Translations under genes and position numbers: made by a program
Shown: positions 7,875 to 16,547 of the stretch, in pieces
Numbering within the stretch: the first letter of the stretch is position 1
How the letters are laid out: the number at the start of each line of letters is the position of its first letter
Notes under the pieces: generated by a model
What the model was told of the DNA's origin: nothing
What the model saw: the letters and a program-made list of their open reading frames with translations, nothing else
Database searches by the model: none
Assembly (NCBI RefSeq): GCF_029623955.1
Contig: NZ_JARSBP010000004.1
Coordinates: 744,001-808,000 of the forward strand
Direction: 5' to 3'
Origin: Mycobacterium sp. 236(2023)
GTDB taxonomy: Bacteria > Actinomycetota > Actinomycetes > Mycobacteriales > Mycobacteriaceae
DNA: 64,000 nt

Positions 7875-10726
7875 GCGCACCGGTTTCCGACGCCCGCACC
7901 GACGAATTCCCCGCTGCGCGTGAGCCGCACAGGCCGTTCATCCCCCGGATGATCCGGCTCTTCGCGCTGCCGATCGTCGTGGTCTGGATCGCGGTGATCG
8001 TCTGCCTGAACGTTTTTGTGCCCCAGCTCGAGGCGGTCGGCGAGGCGCAGGCCGTGTCGATGAGCCCGAACGACGCCCCGTCGATGATCTCGATGAAGAA
8101 GGTCGGCGAGCTCTTCGAAGAAGGCGATTCGGACAGCTCGGTGATGATCGTCTTCGAGGGCGAGCAGCCCCTCGGCGACGAGGCGCACGCCTGGTATGAC
8201 GAACTCGTCGACCGGCTGGAGGCTGACACCGCGCACGTGCAGTCCGTCCAGGACTTCTGGAGCGATCCCCTCACCGCGTCGGGCTCGCAGAGCAACGACG
8301 GCAAAGCCGCCTACGTCCAGGTCAAGCTCGCGGGCAACCAGGGTGAGGCACTCGCCAACGAGTCGGTGAAGTCCGTCCAGGGCATCGTCAACAGCCTCGA
8401 GGCGCCACCTGGTGTCAAGGCATACGTGACCGGTCCGGCCGCGCTTGCCGCCGATCAGCACATCGCCGGCGACCGCAGCATGCGCCTCATCGAGGCCGCC
8501 ACATTCACCGTCATCATCGTCATGCTGCTGCTGGTGTACCGGTCGATCGTGACGGTGCTCATCACGCTGTTCATGGTGGTGCTGTCGCTGGCCACCGCCC
8601 GCGGCGTGGTCGCATTCCTCGGGCACACCGAGATCATCGGGCTCTCGACCTTCGCGACCAACCTCCTCGTGACGCTCGCGATAGCCGCGGCGACCGATTA
8701 CGCGATCTTCCTGATAGGCCGATATCAGGAGGCGCGTGCGCTCGGCGAGGACAAGGAATCCGCCTACTACACGATGTTCCACGGCACGGCCCACGTCGTG
8801 CTCGGCTCGGGTCTGACGATTGCGGGCGCCACCTTCTGCCTGAGCTTCACCCGGCTCCCCTACTTCCAGACCATGGGCGTTCCGCTGGCGATCGGCATGT
8901 TCGTCGTCGTGATGGCCGGCGTGGTGCTGATGGTCGCGATCATCAGCATCGCCACCCGCTTCGGCAAGCTGCTGGAACCCAAGCGCGCCATGCGAATCCG
9001 CGGCTGGCGCAAGGTCGGTGCCGCCGTGGTCCGCTGGCCCGGCCCGATCCTGATCGCGACGATGGCGATCACCCTGATCGGCCTGCTGGCTCTGCCGGGC
9101 TACAAGACCAACTACAACGACCGTGACTACCTGCCGGCCGATCTGCCCGCCAACGAGGGCTACGCCGTCGCCGACGAGCACTTCGACCAGGCCCGGATGA
9201 ACCCCGAGCTGTTGATGATCGAAAGCGATCACGACATGCGCAACTCGGCGGACTTCCTCGTCATCGACAAGATCGCCAAGGCGCTGTTCAAGGTAGAGGG
9301 CATCGCCCGTGTGCAGGCGATCACCCGGCCCGACGGCAAGCCGATCAAGCACACGTCGATCCCGTTCCAGATGAGCATGCAGGGCACCACGCAGCGGCTC
9401 AACGAGAAGTACATGCAGGACCGGATGGCCGACATGCTGGTCCAGGCGGACGAGATGGCCAACACCATCGCGACCATGGAGAAGATGTCGAATCTGACGA
9501 CTCAGATGGCCGACATCACGCACAGCATGGTCTCGAAGATGGAGAACATGCTGGTCGACATCGAAGATCTCCGCGACAGCATCGCGAACTTCGACGACTT
9601 CTTCCGGCCGATCCGCAACTACTTCTACTGGGAACCGAAGTGCTTCAACATCCCGGTGTGCTGGGCGCTGCGGTCGGTGTTCGACACGCTCGACGGCATC
9701 AATGTGATGACCGATGACTTCAAGGCGATCCTGCCGGACATGAAACGGCTGGACACCTTGATGCCGCAGATGGTCGCGCTCATGCCCGAGATGATCGAGA
9801 CCATGAAGACCATGCGGACCATGATGCTGACGATGTATCAGTCGCAGAAGGGTCAGCAGGACCAGATGGCGGCGATGTCGGAGGATGCCGACGCCATGGG
9901 CGAGGCGTTCGACGACTCGATGAACGACGACTCGTTCTATCTGCCGCCGGAGATCTTCGAGAACGCCGACTTCCAGCGTGGTCTTGAGCAGTTCCTGTCC
10001 CCCGACGGGCATGCGGTGCGATTCATCATCTCTCACGAGGGTGATCCGCTCAGCCCCGAAGGCGTGGCCAAGATCGACAACATCAAGACCGCCGCCAAGG
10101 AAGCCATCAAGGGCACCCCGCTGGAGGGGTCCAAGGTCTACCTCGGTGGCACCGCGGCCACGTTCAAGGACATGCAGGACGGCAACAACTACGACCTGCT
10201 GATCGCCGGTATCTCCGCGCTGGGCCTGATCTTCATCATCATGTTGATCCTGACGCGGGCCGTCGTCGCGGCTGCGGTGATCGTCGGCACGGTGGTGTTG
10301 TCGCTGGCCGCCTCGTTCGGGTTGTCGGTGCTGTTGTGGCAGCACATCCTGGGCCAGGAACTGCACTGGATGGTCTTGGCCATGGCGGTGATCATCCTGC
10401 TGGCCGTGGGCGCCGACTACAACCTGTTGTTGGTCTCCCGCCTCAAAGAGGAGATACACGCGGGCATCGGCACGGGCATCATCCGCGCCATGGGCGGCAG
10501 TGGTTCCGTCGTAACGGCCGCGGGATTGGTGTTCGCGCTTACGATGATGTCGATGTCGGTCAGTGAGCTGACCGTCATCGGGCAGGTCGGCACGACGATC
10601 GGTCTGGGTCTGTTGTTCGACACGTTGGTGATTCGAGCCTTCATGACACCGTCGATCGCCGCGCTACTGGGTCCATGGTTCTGGTGGCCGCAACGGGTAC
10701 GTACCCGTCCTATCCCCGCGCCCTAG
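7871..10726 (+). CDS. MmpL-family RND transporter (MmpL4/5-like)
   Basis: 951 residues. TM1 lies near 30-50, followed by a first periplasmic domain. TM2-6 (about 205-375) include the proton-relay pair Asp276-Tyr277 (AAATDYAIF). A second large periplasmic domain includes a long Met-rich helical hairpin with a cysteine pair (CFNIPVC), and the C-terminal TM block carries a second pair, Asp849-Tyr850 (GADYNLLL). The helical hairpin domain is characteristic of the MmpL4/MmpL5 cluster that works with MmpS in siderophore or drug export, rather than MmpL3. Located in the inner membrane, driven by proton-motive force. Confidence 0.93.
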   Translation: MSAPVSDARTDEFPAAREPHRPFIPRMIRLFALPIVVVWIAVIVCLNVFVPQLEAVGEAQAVSMSPNDAPSMISMKKVGELFEEGDSDSSVMIVFEGEQPLGDEAHAWYDELVDRLEADTAHVQSVQDFWSDPLTASGSQSNDGKAAYVQVKLAGNQGEALANESVKSVQGIVNSLEAPPGVKAYVTGPAALAADQHIAGDRSMRLIEAATFTVIIVMLLLVYRSIVTVLITLFMVVLSLATARGVVAFLGHTEIIGLSTFATNLLVTLAIAAATDYAIFLIGRYQEARALGEDKESAYYTMFHGTAHVVLGSGLTIAGATFCLSFTRLPYFQTMGVPLAIGMFVVVMAGVVLMVAIISIATRFGKLLEPKRAMRIRGWRKVGAAVVRWPGPILIATMAITLIGLLALPGYKTNYNDRDYLPADLPANEGYAVADEHFDQARMNPELLMIESDHDMRNSADFLVIDKIAKALFKVEGIARVQAITRPDGKPIKHTSIPFQMSMQGTTQRLNEKYMQDRMADMLVQADEMANTIATMEKMSNLTTQMADITHSMVSKMENMLVDIEDLRDSIANFDDFFRPIRNYFYWEPKCFNIPVCWALRSVFDTLDGINVMTDDFKAILPDMKRLDTLMPQMVALMPEMIETMKTMRTMMLTMYQSQKGQQDQMAAMSEDADAMGEAFDDSMNDDSFYLPPEIFENADFQRGLEQFLSPDGHAVRFIISHEGDPLSPEGVAKIDNIKTAAKEAIKGTPLEGSKVYLGGTAATFKDMQDGNNYDLLIAGISALGLIFIIMLILTRAVVAAAVIVGTVVLSLAASFGLSVLLWQHILGQELHWMVLAMAVIILLAVGADYNLLLVSRLKEEIHAGIGTGIIRAMGGSGSVVTAAGLVFALTMMSMSVSELTVIGQVGTTIGLGLLFDTLVIRAFMTPSIAALLGPWFWWPQRVRTRPIPAP

Positions 10727-10773
10727 CCGAGACCTGGTGGGCTGCAATCGGATCCGTCGGAAGGAGTGAGGGC

Positions 10774-11109
10774 ATGAAGCGCCTCATGATCGGTGTCGCC
10801 GCGGCGGCTGTGACGCTTGGAGCTCTCGGAACCGCGGCGCCCGCCGCCGCCGACCCCGACACCGCGTTCGCCAACGAGCTGAACACGTACGGGATCTACG
10901 GGCAGAAGGACTACAACGCCTGGATCGGCAAGATCGCCTGTAAGCGGATCACTATGGGCACCGACCCCGACGTGTTCGCGTCGGCGAACTTCGTCCACAA
11001 CCAGCTGGAGAAGGACGCGACGACGGATCAGGCCTACCAGTTCCTGGCTGCGGCGCTGCGCACGTACTGCCCGGACAAGCTCCCGATTCTGGGCCAGGCC
11101 CAGCAGTAG
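10774..11109 (+). CDS. Secreted DUF732-family protein
   Basis: 111 residues from ATG 10774, with GGAAGGAG just upstream. A Sec signal peptide (MKRLMIGVAAAAVTLGALG) ends near APAAADPD. The mature part (FANELNTYGIYG, IACKRITMG, FVHNQL, LRTYCPDKLP) has the two cysteines and helical pattern of DUF732 proteins, which are small exported mycobacterial proteins of unknown function. It sits 47 bases after mmpL and may share its transcript. Confidence 0.85.
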   Translation: MKRLMIGVAAAAVTLGALGTAAPAAADPDTAFANELNTYGIYGQKDYNAWIGKIACKRITMGTDPDVFASANFVHNQLEKDATTDQAYQFLAAALRTYCPDKLPILGQAQQ

Positions 11110-11125
11110 CTTCGGTGTTTCCGCG

Positions 11126-11758
11126 ATGATGGTCACGCGCAGGGGGTTCAACCAGGCCGTCACCGGGTTCTGGGGCCTTGCCGCGCCGATCTATGACACC
11201 GAGTTCGTGCAGCGGTGGGTGTACCGGCCTGCGCACGACGAGATGATCGCGCTTCTGCGGGCTCATGCCTCTCGACGAGTCGCCGATGTCGGTTGCGGCA
11301 CTGGCATTCTCGCCGACCGGATTCAGCGCGAACTGCATCCCGGGGAGGTCTTCGGTGTCGACCTCTCAGAGGGGATGCTGGCGCAGGCGGTGCGTCGCTC
11401 GGGCGCCGTGAAATGGCGGACGGCGCCGGCGGAGCAGTTGCCGTTCGACGACGGGACCCTCGACGCGGTCGTGACGACGTCGGCGTTCCACTGGTTCAAT
11501 CAGCCGGCCGCGCTGCGGGAGTTCCACCGCGTGCTCGCGCCGGGTGGTTTCGCTGCGGTGGCGACACTCAGCCCGCGGCAGCGGCTGCCGTTGCAATGGC
11601 TCACCGCCAACCAGCTGAACCCGTCGCACGCCCCGGATCCCGCGGAGATGCGGGCGCTGTTCACCGACGCCGGGTTCGCCGTCGACGATCAGCACCGCGT
11701 TCAGCGTCCGATGTGGACGCCGATATCGGACGTGATCACGGTCGGGGTCAGAGGCTGA
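11126..11758 (+). CDS. Class I SAM-dependent methyltransferase
   Basis: 210 residues. The SAM-binding glycine motif is VADVGCGTG (about 53-61), followed by the acidic residue of motif II (VFGVDLSEGML) and the post-motif FDDGTLDAVVTTSAFHWF, as in UbiE/type-11 methyltransferases. The protein is short at its C-terminus. Substrate unknown. It lies 16 bases after the DUF732 gene in the same direction. No clear Shine-Dalgarno was seen, so the start (11126 or 11129) is approximate. Confidence 0.82.
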   Translation: MMVTRRGFNQAVTGFWGLAAPIYDTEFVQRWVYRPAHDEMIALLRAHASRRVADVGCGTGILADRIQRELHPGEVFGVDLSEGMLAQAVRRSGAVKWRTAPAEQLPFDDGTLDAVVTTSAFHWFNQPAALREFHRVLAPGGFAAVATLSPRQRLPLQWLTANQLNPSHAPDPAEMRALFTDAGFAVDDQHRVQRPMWTPISDVITVGVRG

Positions 11759-11759
11759 G

Positions 11760-12227
11760 CTAACGGACGACCCAGTTCCACACGGACATATCGCCGCGGG
11801 GGTAGTTCATGCAGACGTCGGTGGCGTGGGCGACGACGCCCTTGTTGTTGAAGAAGATCTTGGCCCAGTTGCCCCAGCGGGTGGCGACCTGCTCGTAGTA
11901 GATGTTGGTCGCGGTGTTCTCGGAGTACTGGCGGCGGCCCACGGCGTCGAGTGAGAAGAACCAGTGGATGCGGTCGAAGGCCATCTGCTGAATGTCGGCG
12001 GGCCTGTTGCTGCGGTCGATCATGTAGCGCTCGAAGTACACCGGGTTGGTGTCGCGGACGGCGGCGAGGTACTGCTCGACGTCGCAGGTGGTGTGGATGA
12101 TGCGGCGCGGGATCGGATAGTCCTCGGTCGAGTCGGCCGACGCGGGACCGGCGAGGCTCAGGCCGACCGCTGCGGCGCCGAGCAACCCCAGACCTGCACG
12201 CGTGATGCGATTTCTCAGTCCGGTCAT
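11760..12227 (-). CDS. Exported mycobacterial protein (DUF5078-like)
   Basis: 155 residues. A signal peptide with Arg/Lys start and hydrophobic core (LGLLGAAAVGLSLAGPASA) is cut near SADSTEDY. The mature part is aromatic-rich (IQQMAFDRIHWFFSLDAVGRRQYSEN, then YYEQVATRWGNWAKIFFNNKG) with two cysteines (TTCDVE, DVCMNY) that could pair. It resembles a small mycobacterial exported family that I believe is DUF5078. Function unknown. Convergent with the methyltransferase, one base apart. Confidence 0.7.
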   Translation of the reverse strand: MTGLRNRITRAGLGLLGAAAVGLSLAGPASADSTEDYPIPRRIIHTTCDVEQYLAAVRDTNPVYFERYMIDRSNRPADIQQMAFDRIHWFFSLDAVGRRQYSENTATNIYYEQVATRWGNWAKIFFNNKGVVAHATDVCMNYPRGDMSVWNWVVR

Positions 12228-12320
12228 CGTTGCTCCTGCCTCGTCATGTCGATCGGGGTGCGCGCATCCCCGCGTGAGTATATAGCGCGGCTATGCAGAT
12301 GGAGGGTGCCGATCATGGAT

Positions 12321-12560
12321 CTAACCGCCGCCCGTGACCGGGTTCGAGGTCAACGAAATCCAGCCACCGTTGATCCAAACACCCCAACGCCCGCCCCAGG
12401 CCGGATTCCACACGACCGGTTGACCGTTCCAGACTTCGGCGGGTTTCGGCGGTGCCCATGCCGGCGCGGGTTGCGCGCTCGCGGACGCACCGCCGAGCAC
12501 TCCCGCGGTCAGGCCGGCAGCGACGGCGGCGGCACAGAGCGAACGCTTCATCAAGGTCAT
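12321..12560 (-). CDS. Small secreted Trp/Pro-rich protein
   Basis: 79 residues from ATG 12560, with GGGAG six bases upstream. A signal peptide (MKRSLCAAAVAAGLTAGVLGGASASA) leads to a short mature chain rich in Trp, Pro and Gly (WAPPKPAEVWNG, WNPAWGGRWGVWINGGW). Small proteins like this are frequent in mycobacterial secretomes; no function is known. The gene is divergent from the MFS carrier. Confidence 0.65.
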   Translation of the reverse strand: MTLMKRSLCAAAVAAGLTAGVLGGASASAQPAPAWAPPKPAEVWNGQPVVWNPAWGGRWGVWINGGWISLTSNPVTGGG

Positions 12561-12724
12561 GTATCACTCCCGCGTCGGAACAGGGCGGTACTTAGCATAT
12601 ATAACGAGACGGCCCAGCGGTAACCCCGGGTCGTCAGTTCGGCACTTCCGCGCCGTGCACACATGACATTCTGGGAGCTTCCTGTAAAGCCTCTCGCTAG
12701 AAGCCGAGCCCCACGAGGAGATTG

Positions 12725-13975
12725 ATGTCGGGCCATACGCCGCGGCGTGCATGGGCGGCCGTGTCGGTCCTGGCCGTCGTGGGCACGCTGAACTACGCCG
12801 ACAGATTCCTGCCTGCCGTCCTGGCCGAACCGATCCGCGAAGATCTGGCGTTGTCCGACACCGCGATCGGCCTGATCAACGGGTTCGGATTCCTGGCCGT
12901 CTACGCGCTCATCGGGATCCCCATCGCGCGCATCTCCGATCGGGGCGCCTACGGCCTGGTGATCTCGGGATGCCTGTCGTTGTGGGGAGCGATGACCATG
13001 CTGGGCGGGGCCGTGCAGTCCGGGTTTCAGCTCGCGCTGACCCGTGTGGGTGTGGCCATCGGCGAAGCTGGTTCGACGCCGGCCGCCCACGCTTACGTGG
13101 CCCGCAACTTCGCACCGGAACGCCGAGCGGCGCCGCTGGCGGTCATCACACTGGCCATCCCACTCGCGAGCGCAGCGAGCCTCATCGGCGGTGGTCTGCT
13201 CGCCCAGGCGCTCGGGTGGCGGACGGCGTTCGTCGTCATGGGCGCGCTCAGCGTCGCGTTCGTTCCCGTCGTGCTGGCGGTCGTCGGCCGCCGACAGAAT
13301 CCATTGGTCGAATCTTTTGCTGCCGAACAGGTTCCGACGAACTGGTGGGATATCCTGCGCAAGCCGAGCTACCTGACGATCGTCGCGGGTGCCGCGTCGA
13401 TCTCAGTGGCCGGCTATGCAGTCACGACGTTCGCTCCCGCTTTCTTGATGCGGGCCCGCGGGATGTCGCTCGGTGACGTCGGAATCCAGTACGGCATCGC
13501 CAGCGGTGTGGCCGGCATCCTGGGCCTGCTCGTGGTCGGCAAGGTCGCCGACCGGCTGTCGAGCGTAGATCCCCGGTGGCTGCTGTGGCTGGTGGCGTTG
13601 ATGACCGCTGTCCTGATCCCGTTCTCGACGCTGGCCTTCATCGTCGAAAGTCCGGTTCTGGCAGTGGTGTTCATCGCGCTGAGCTATGTCGTTGGCACGG
13701 CCTACATGGCGCCGTCGATCGCGGCGATCCAGCGCCTGGTACCTGCCGAACAGCGGGCCACCGCGTCGGCGATCTTCCTGTTCTTCAGCGCGATCCTCGG
13801 CTCGGTGGGACCGTTCGTGACCGGCGTGATCAGCGATGCGCTGAAGGCGGACCTCGGCACCGTGTCGCTGGGCCGGGCACTACTGTGCGTGGTTCCCGTC
13901 ATGCATCTGGTCGCGATCGCGTGTTACCTGCTGGCGAGCAGGCGCTACCTACGCGAGATCGTGACCGAGATCTAG
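12725..13975 (+). CDS. MFS transporter, spinster-like
   Basis: 416 residues from ATG 12725 with GAGGAG four bases upstream. Twelve hydrophobic segments can be counted. TM1 carries NYADRFLPAVLAEPIREDLALSD and the loop TAIGLINGFGF, close to the signature of the Spinster/Spns-type MFS subgroup, and TM2-3 has the DRGAYG form of the MFS loop motif. Substrates in this group include lipids, sugars and aromatic acids; none can be chosen here. The stop overlaps the convergent flavoprotein gene by four bases. Confidence 0.82.
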   Translation: MSGHTPRRAWAAVSVLAVVGTLNYADRFLPAVLAEPIREDLALSDTAIGLINGFGFLAVYALIGIPIARISDRGAYGLVISGCLSLWGAMTMLGGAVQSGFQLALTRVGVAIGEAGSTPAAHAYVARNFAPERRAAPLAVITLAIPLASAASLIGGGLLAQALGWRTAFVVMGALSVAFVPVVLAVVGRRQNPLVESFAAEQVPTNWWDILRKPSYLTIVAGAASISVAGYAVTTFAPAFLMRARGMSLGDVGIQYGIASGVAGILGLLVVGKVADRLSSVDPRWLLWLVALMTAVLIPFSTLAFIVESPVLAVVFIALSYVVGTAYMAPSIAAIQRLVPAEQRATASAIFLFFSAILGSVGPFVTGVISDALKADLGTVSLGRALLCVVPVMHLVAIACYLLASRRYLREIVTEI

Positions 13976-15165
13976 AGCCCGAACTGGTCCTCGACGATTC
14001 CGAGCCACACCTGCGCGGCGTCGATGGCCACCTTCTCGCTGATGAAGGCGTGCTGCGTGCCGGTGTAGATGTCGCGGAACGCCCGCTCGAGGCGGCTGCC
14101 CTCGCGGATGGACGTGGTGCCTGCGACGAGGTGGGCCCATTCGGCGCAGGACCTCGCGGTGTCGGTGGCGAACACCGCGGCGACGCGCATATCGGCCCGC
14201 AGCGTGGGGGTCAGCTCGCCACCCCCGCCGACAACTGCTTCGGCGGTCGTGAACGCGTCGAGCACAAGCAGCCGGGCTGCTCGCCACGCGGCGACGTGAT
14301 GGGCCAGGCCTTTCTGGAAGGTCGGCCGGGAGGCCAGCGATGCCATGTCGCTCATCCGGAACTTCGTCTCGGCCAGCTCCGCGACGTCGTCGAGCATGCT
14401 CTTCGCGACGCCCAGCGCCCATGCGGCATGCCCCGCCGCGGTCACCGGCATCATGCCCATCCGCGTCGCGGCCGAACTCCCCCGCTGCGGTTCCCGGGTG
14501 AACAGCGCGAAAGTGCGCTCGTGCGGGACGAATACGTCGGCGATCGCGTAGTCGTAGGACCCAGTGGCCTTGAGTCCCTGCACATGCCAGCCGTCGTTGA
14601 ACGCGACGTCGGCGCGCGGCACCACGGCGACCCGCATGTCGGGCACGCCTTCACTGATCCACTGCATCTCACCGTCGACCATCGGGAAGAAGCCGGCGGC
14701 GACGTATTCGGCGTGGCCCGTGCCCGAGCCGAAACTCCATGATCCGGTCAGTCGGTAGCCGCCGTCGACGGCGACGCCCTGGCCGTTGGGGAAGAACTGG
14801 CCGCCCATCGTGACGCGGTTGTCGTTGGCGGTGAACACCTCGGCGAAACCGGCATCGGGCAGGTAGGCCGCCGCGGCGAACGACGACGGCAGGTTGGCGA
14901 TCCCCACCCACCCGAACGAGCCGTCCTGCCAAGCCATCTCGATCCAGGTCTCGATCATCTCGGTGAAGGTCGGCTCGACGCCGCCGGCGGCCGTCGGGTT
15001 GAACGACGTCATCAGTCCGCCGGACCACATGGCGTCGACGACGGCGGGGGTCAGGGTGCGGTTGCGCTCGCAGTCGGCGGCCTGGTCGCGCACGAGGTCG
15101 CGCATCGCGCGGGCGCGGTCGACGATGCTGTTTCCGGTTTCGAGTTCGTGGGTCACCGCCGTCAC
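13972..15165 (-). CDS. Acyl-CoA dehydrogenase-fold flavoprotein (HsaA-like monooxygenase class)
   Basis: 397 residues. The sequence follows the acyl-CoA dehydrogenase fold: helical N-terminal domain, middle beta domain (YRLTGSWSFGSGTGHAEYVAAGFF, then GLKATGSYDYAIADVFVPHERTF), and helical C-terminal domain (REGSRLERAFRDIYTGTQHAFIS). The GSWSFGSG and KATGSYDY patterns are typical of two-component flavin monooxygenases such as HsaA/HpaB-like class D enzymes rather than true dehydrogenases, and the usual catalytic Glu is not evident. It may use reduced flavin from a separate reductase. Substrate unknown. Confidence 0.78.
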   Translation of the reverse strand: MTAVTHELETGNSIVDRARAMRDLVRDQAADCERNRTLTPAVVDAMWSGGLMTSFNPTAAGGVEPTFTEMIETWIEMAWQDGSFGWVGIANLPSSFAAAAYLPDAGFAEVFTANDNRVTMGGQFFPNGQGVAVDGGYRLTGSWSFGSGTGHAEYVAAGFFPMVDGEMQWISEGVPDMRVAVVPRADVAFNDGWHVQGLKATGSYDYAIADVFVPHERTFALFTREPQRGSSAATRMGMMPVTAAGHAAWALGVAKSMLDDVAELAETKFRMSDMASLASRPTFQKGLAHHVAAWRAARLLVLDAFTTAEAVVGGGGELTPTLRADMRVAAVFATDTARSCAEWAHLVAGTTSIREGSRLERAFRDIYTGTQHAFISEKVAIDAAQVWLGIVEDQFGL

Positions 15166-15183
15166 GGCGTCGAGGCTAGCGGC

Positions 15184-16185
15184 TCAGGGCAGCGCAGTGA
15201 ACAGATTCGACGGATCTGTCATCTCGGGGGCGACGGGTTCGGGTTGCCCGGCAGGTAGGTGTGGTTCGCCCGTCGGCGGGACAGCTTCGGGAGCGGGCGG
15301 AGCCACTTCCGGCACCGCCGGAACGGCCTCGGGCGCAGCCGGAACGGCCTCGGGCGCAGCCGGAACGGCCTCGGGGACCGGCGCCGGCAAGACGACCGGA
15401 GCGGCGGGCGCCGGTGCCGCGAGGTGCGGGACGCCTTCGGGCATGTGGGGCACTCCGGTCGGCACCGGGACGACGGGGAGCGCGACGGGCTCCGCGGCGC
15501 GAGCAGGCTCGGGGGTGGCCCACTCGGATTCGTCGGCCTCGTCGGACTCCTGGTCCGGCGCCGCGACGATCTTGCGGACTGCGTTTGCGGCGGAGTCGGA
15601 CGGTGCGGGCACGGCGACCCAGCCCGGGTCGGGTTGGGGTCGTGATGCGGCTGCGGTGGCGGTCTGCTCGGCGGACGGGACAGAACCCGAGGTCAGAAGC
15701 AGCCCGGCGAGCGCCGCGACGGCGGCGGCGCCGAGCACGGCCACCGCGATCCGCGTCCGGGAGCGGTTTCGACGAGGTGGGGTCTGCCGAACGATGGGCA
15801 CGGTGACGGCCTCGCTGGGGTGGACCTTGGCGACGGCGGCACCGTAGGCGAGTGCCAGGCCGGGCTCGGTCTCCGGGTGCACCATGACGGCCATGGCGTT
15901 GCCGAAAGGAACGGCCTCGACCTTGGCGAAGCCCAGGCAGCTCAGGCGAGTCCGGAGCCGCAGGCCGTCGCGAGCGACGTCGTCGCTCCAGGTGAGCCGA
16001 ACGCGGTCGACGTCGAAACCGCCGTTGGCAGCGATTGCGTGAGCGCCACGCGCGGCCGCACCGGCGATCTCGGTGTCGGAATGGAACTCGATGACGTCGT
16101 GGTCTGTCACGGTGCCGTCGGCTTCGTCGACCAATACCCAGACGACATCGTCGGAGGTCAGCGACAACCCCAGCACCATGCCCAC
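15184..16185 (-). CDS. Proline-rich single-pass membrane protein (DUF7159-like), copy 1
   Basis: 333 residues from GTG 16185, with AAGGAG five bases upstream; the frame stays open to 16266 without a better start. The N-terminal globular domain (VGMVLGLSLTSDDVVWVLVDEADGT, LRLRTRLSCLGF, LALAYGAA) is followed by one transmembrane helix (about residues 175-195) and a long Pro/Ala/Glu/Val-rich exterior. The paralogue at 29234-30394 has the same N-terminal motifs. The head looks like a degenerate actin/ASKHA-type ATPase start, but this is a guess. Function unknown. Confidence 0.75.
   Translation of the reverse strand: MGMVLGLSLTSDDVVWVLVDEADGTVTDHDVIEFHSDTEIAGAAARGAHAIAANGGFDVDRVRLTWSDDVARDGLRLRTRLSCLGFAKVEAVPFGNAMAVMVHPETEPGLALAYGAAVAKVHPSEAVTVPIVRQTPPRRNRSRTRIAVAVLGAAAVAALAGLLLTSGSVPSAEQTATAAASRPQPDPGWVAVPAPSDSAANAVRKIVAAPDQESDEADESEWATPEPARAAEPVALPVVPVPTGVPHMPEGVPHLAAPAPAAPVVLPAPVPEAVPAAPEAVPAAPEAVPAVPEVAPPAPEAVPPTGEPHLPAGQPEPVAPEMTDPSNLFTALP
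15317..15375. repeat. 21-bp tandem repeat inside the proline-rich protein gene
   Basis: Two exact 21-base copies (15317-15337, 15338-15358) and most of a third encode the heptad EAVPAAP repeated in the outer segment of the protein. Copy number could vary between strains. Confidence 0.8.
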
Positions 16186-16547
16186 GCCGTCTCCTTCTGT
16201 CGCCGTTGTGTGTGATCTATCGGACATTGTCGGGACGCTGTTACAGATGGGGTTGTCCGTGCACACGACTGGACACCGCCTCGTGCAGCACCTAGGCTTC
16301 CGCTAAAGGTTGGAAGAAAGACCTTTAAAATCCGCCCCGGGTGCACGTCGGATCGGCAGGAGCGTAACGCCACCATGCGGCTCCCGCGCGTCATCCGGGT
16401 GGCGACGTCGATGTCGCGCTGATTAATCCTGCGTTCTGTCACGTGTATTTCGTTGTGCGCCAAAGCGTTTCGCGCTTTCGTGCAACGTCGATGCAACTCC
16501 GCGGCCAGTAGTGTTCTGGGTCACATCGATGAAGGGAGACCCATCTC
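16186..16547. other. Intergenic region before the ethanolamine operon (362 bases)
   Basis: The region lies between two divergent genes. It holds an inverted repeat TAAAGGT-N10-ACCTTTA (16304-16327), a small hairpin AAAGCG-N5-CGCTTT (16462-16478), and the ribosome site GAAGGGAGA ending about ten bases before the GTG of eat. I looked for a cobalamin riboswitch, relevant to the B12-dependent lyase downstream, and saw no B12-box-like sequence. No coding evidence. Confidence 0.6.
16304..16327. promoter_or_regulatory. Inverted repeat, possible operator
   Basis: TAAAGGT (16304-16310) and ACCTTTA (16321-16327) are exact 7-base arms around a 10-base spacer, in the gap between the proline-rich gene and eat. 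The spacing is about two helical turns from centre to centre, fitting a dimeric regulator. Confidence 0.35.

Noticed and set aside
7655..10459. A 934-codon open frame on the minus strand opposite mmpL
   Set aside because: It is a His/Asp/Arg-rich mirror of mmpL, whose motifs and length are clear; high-GC DNA commonly leaves such frames open.
16186..16547. Cobalamin riboswitch before the ethanolamine operon
   Set aside because: Expected because the lyase uses B12, but no B12-box-like sequence was seen.
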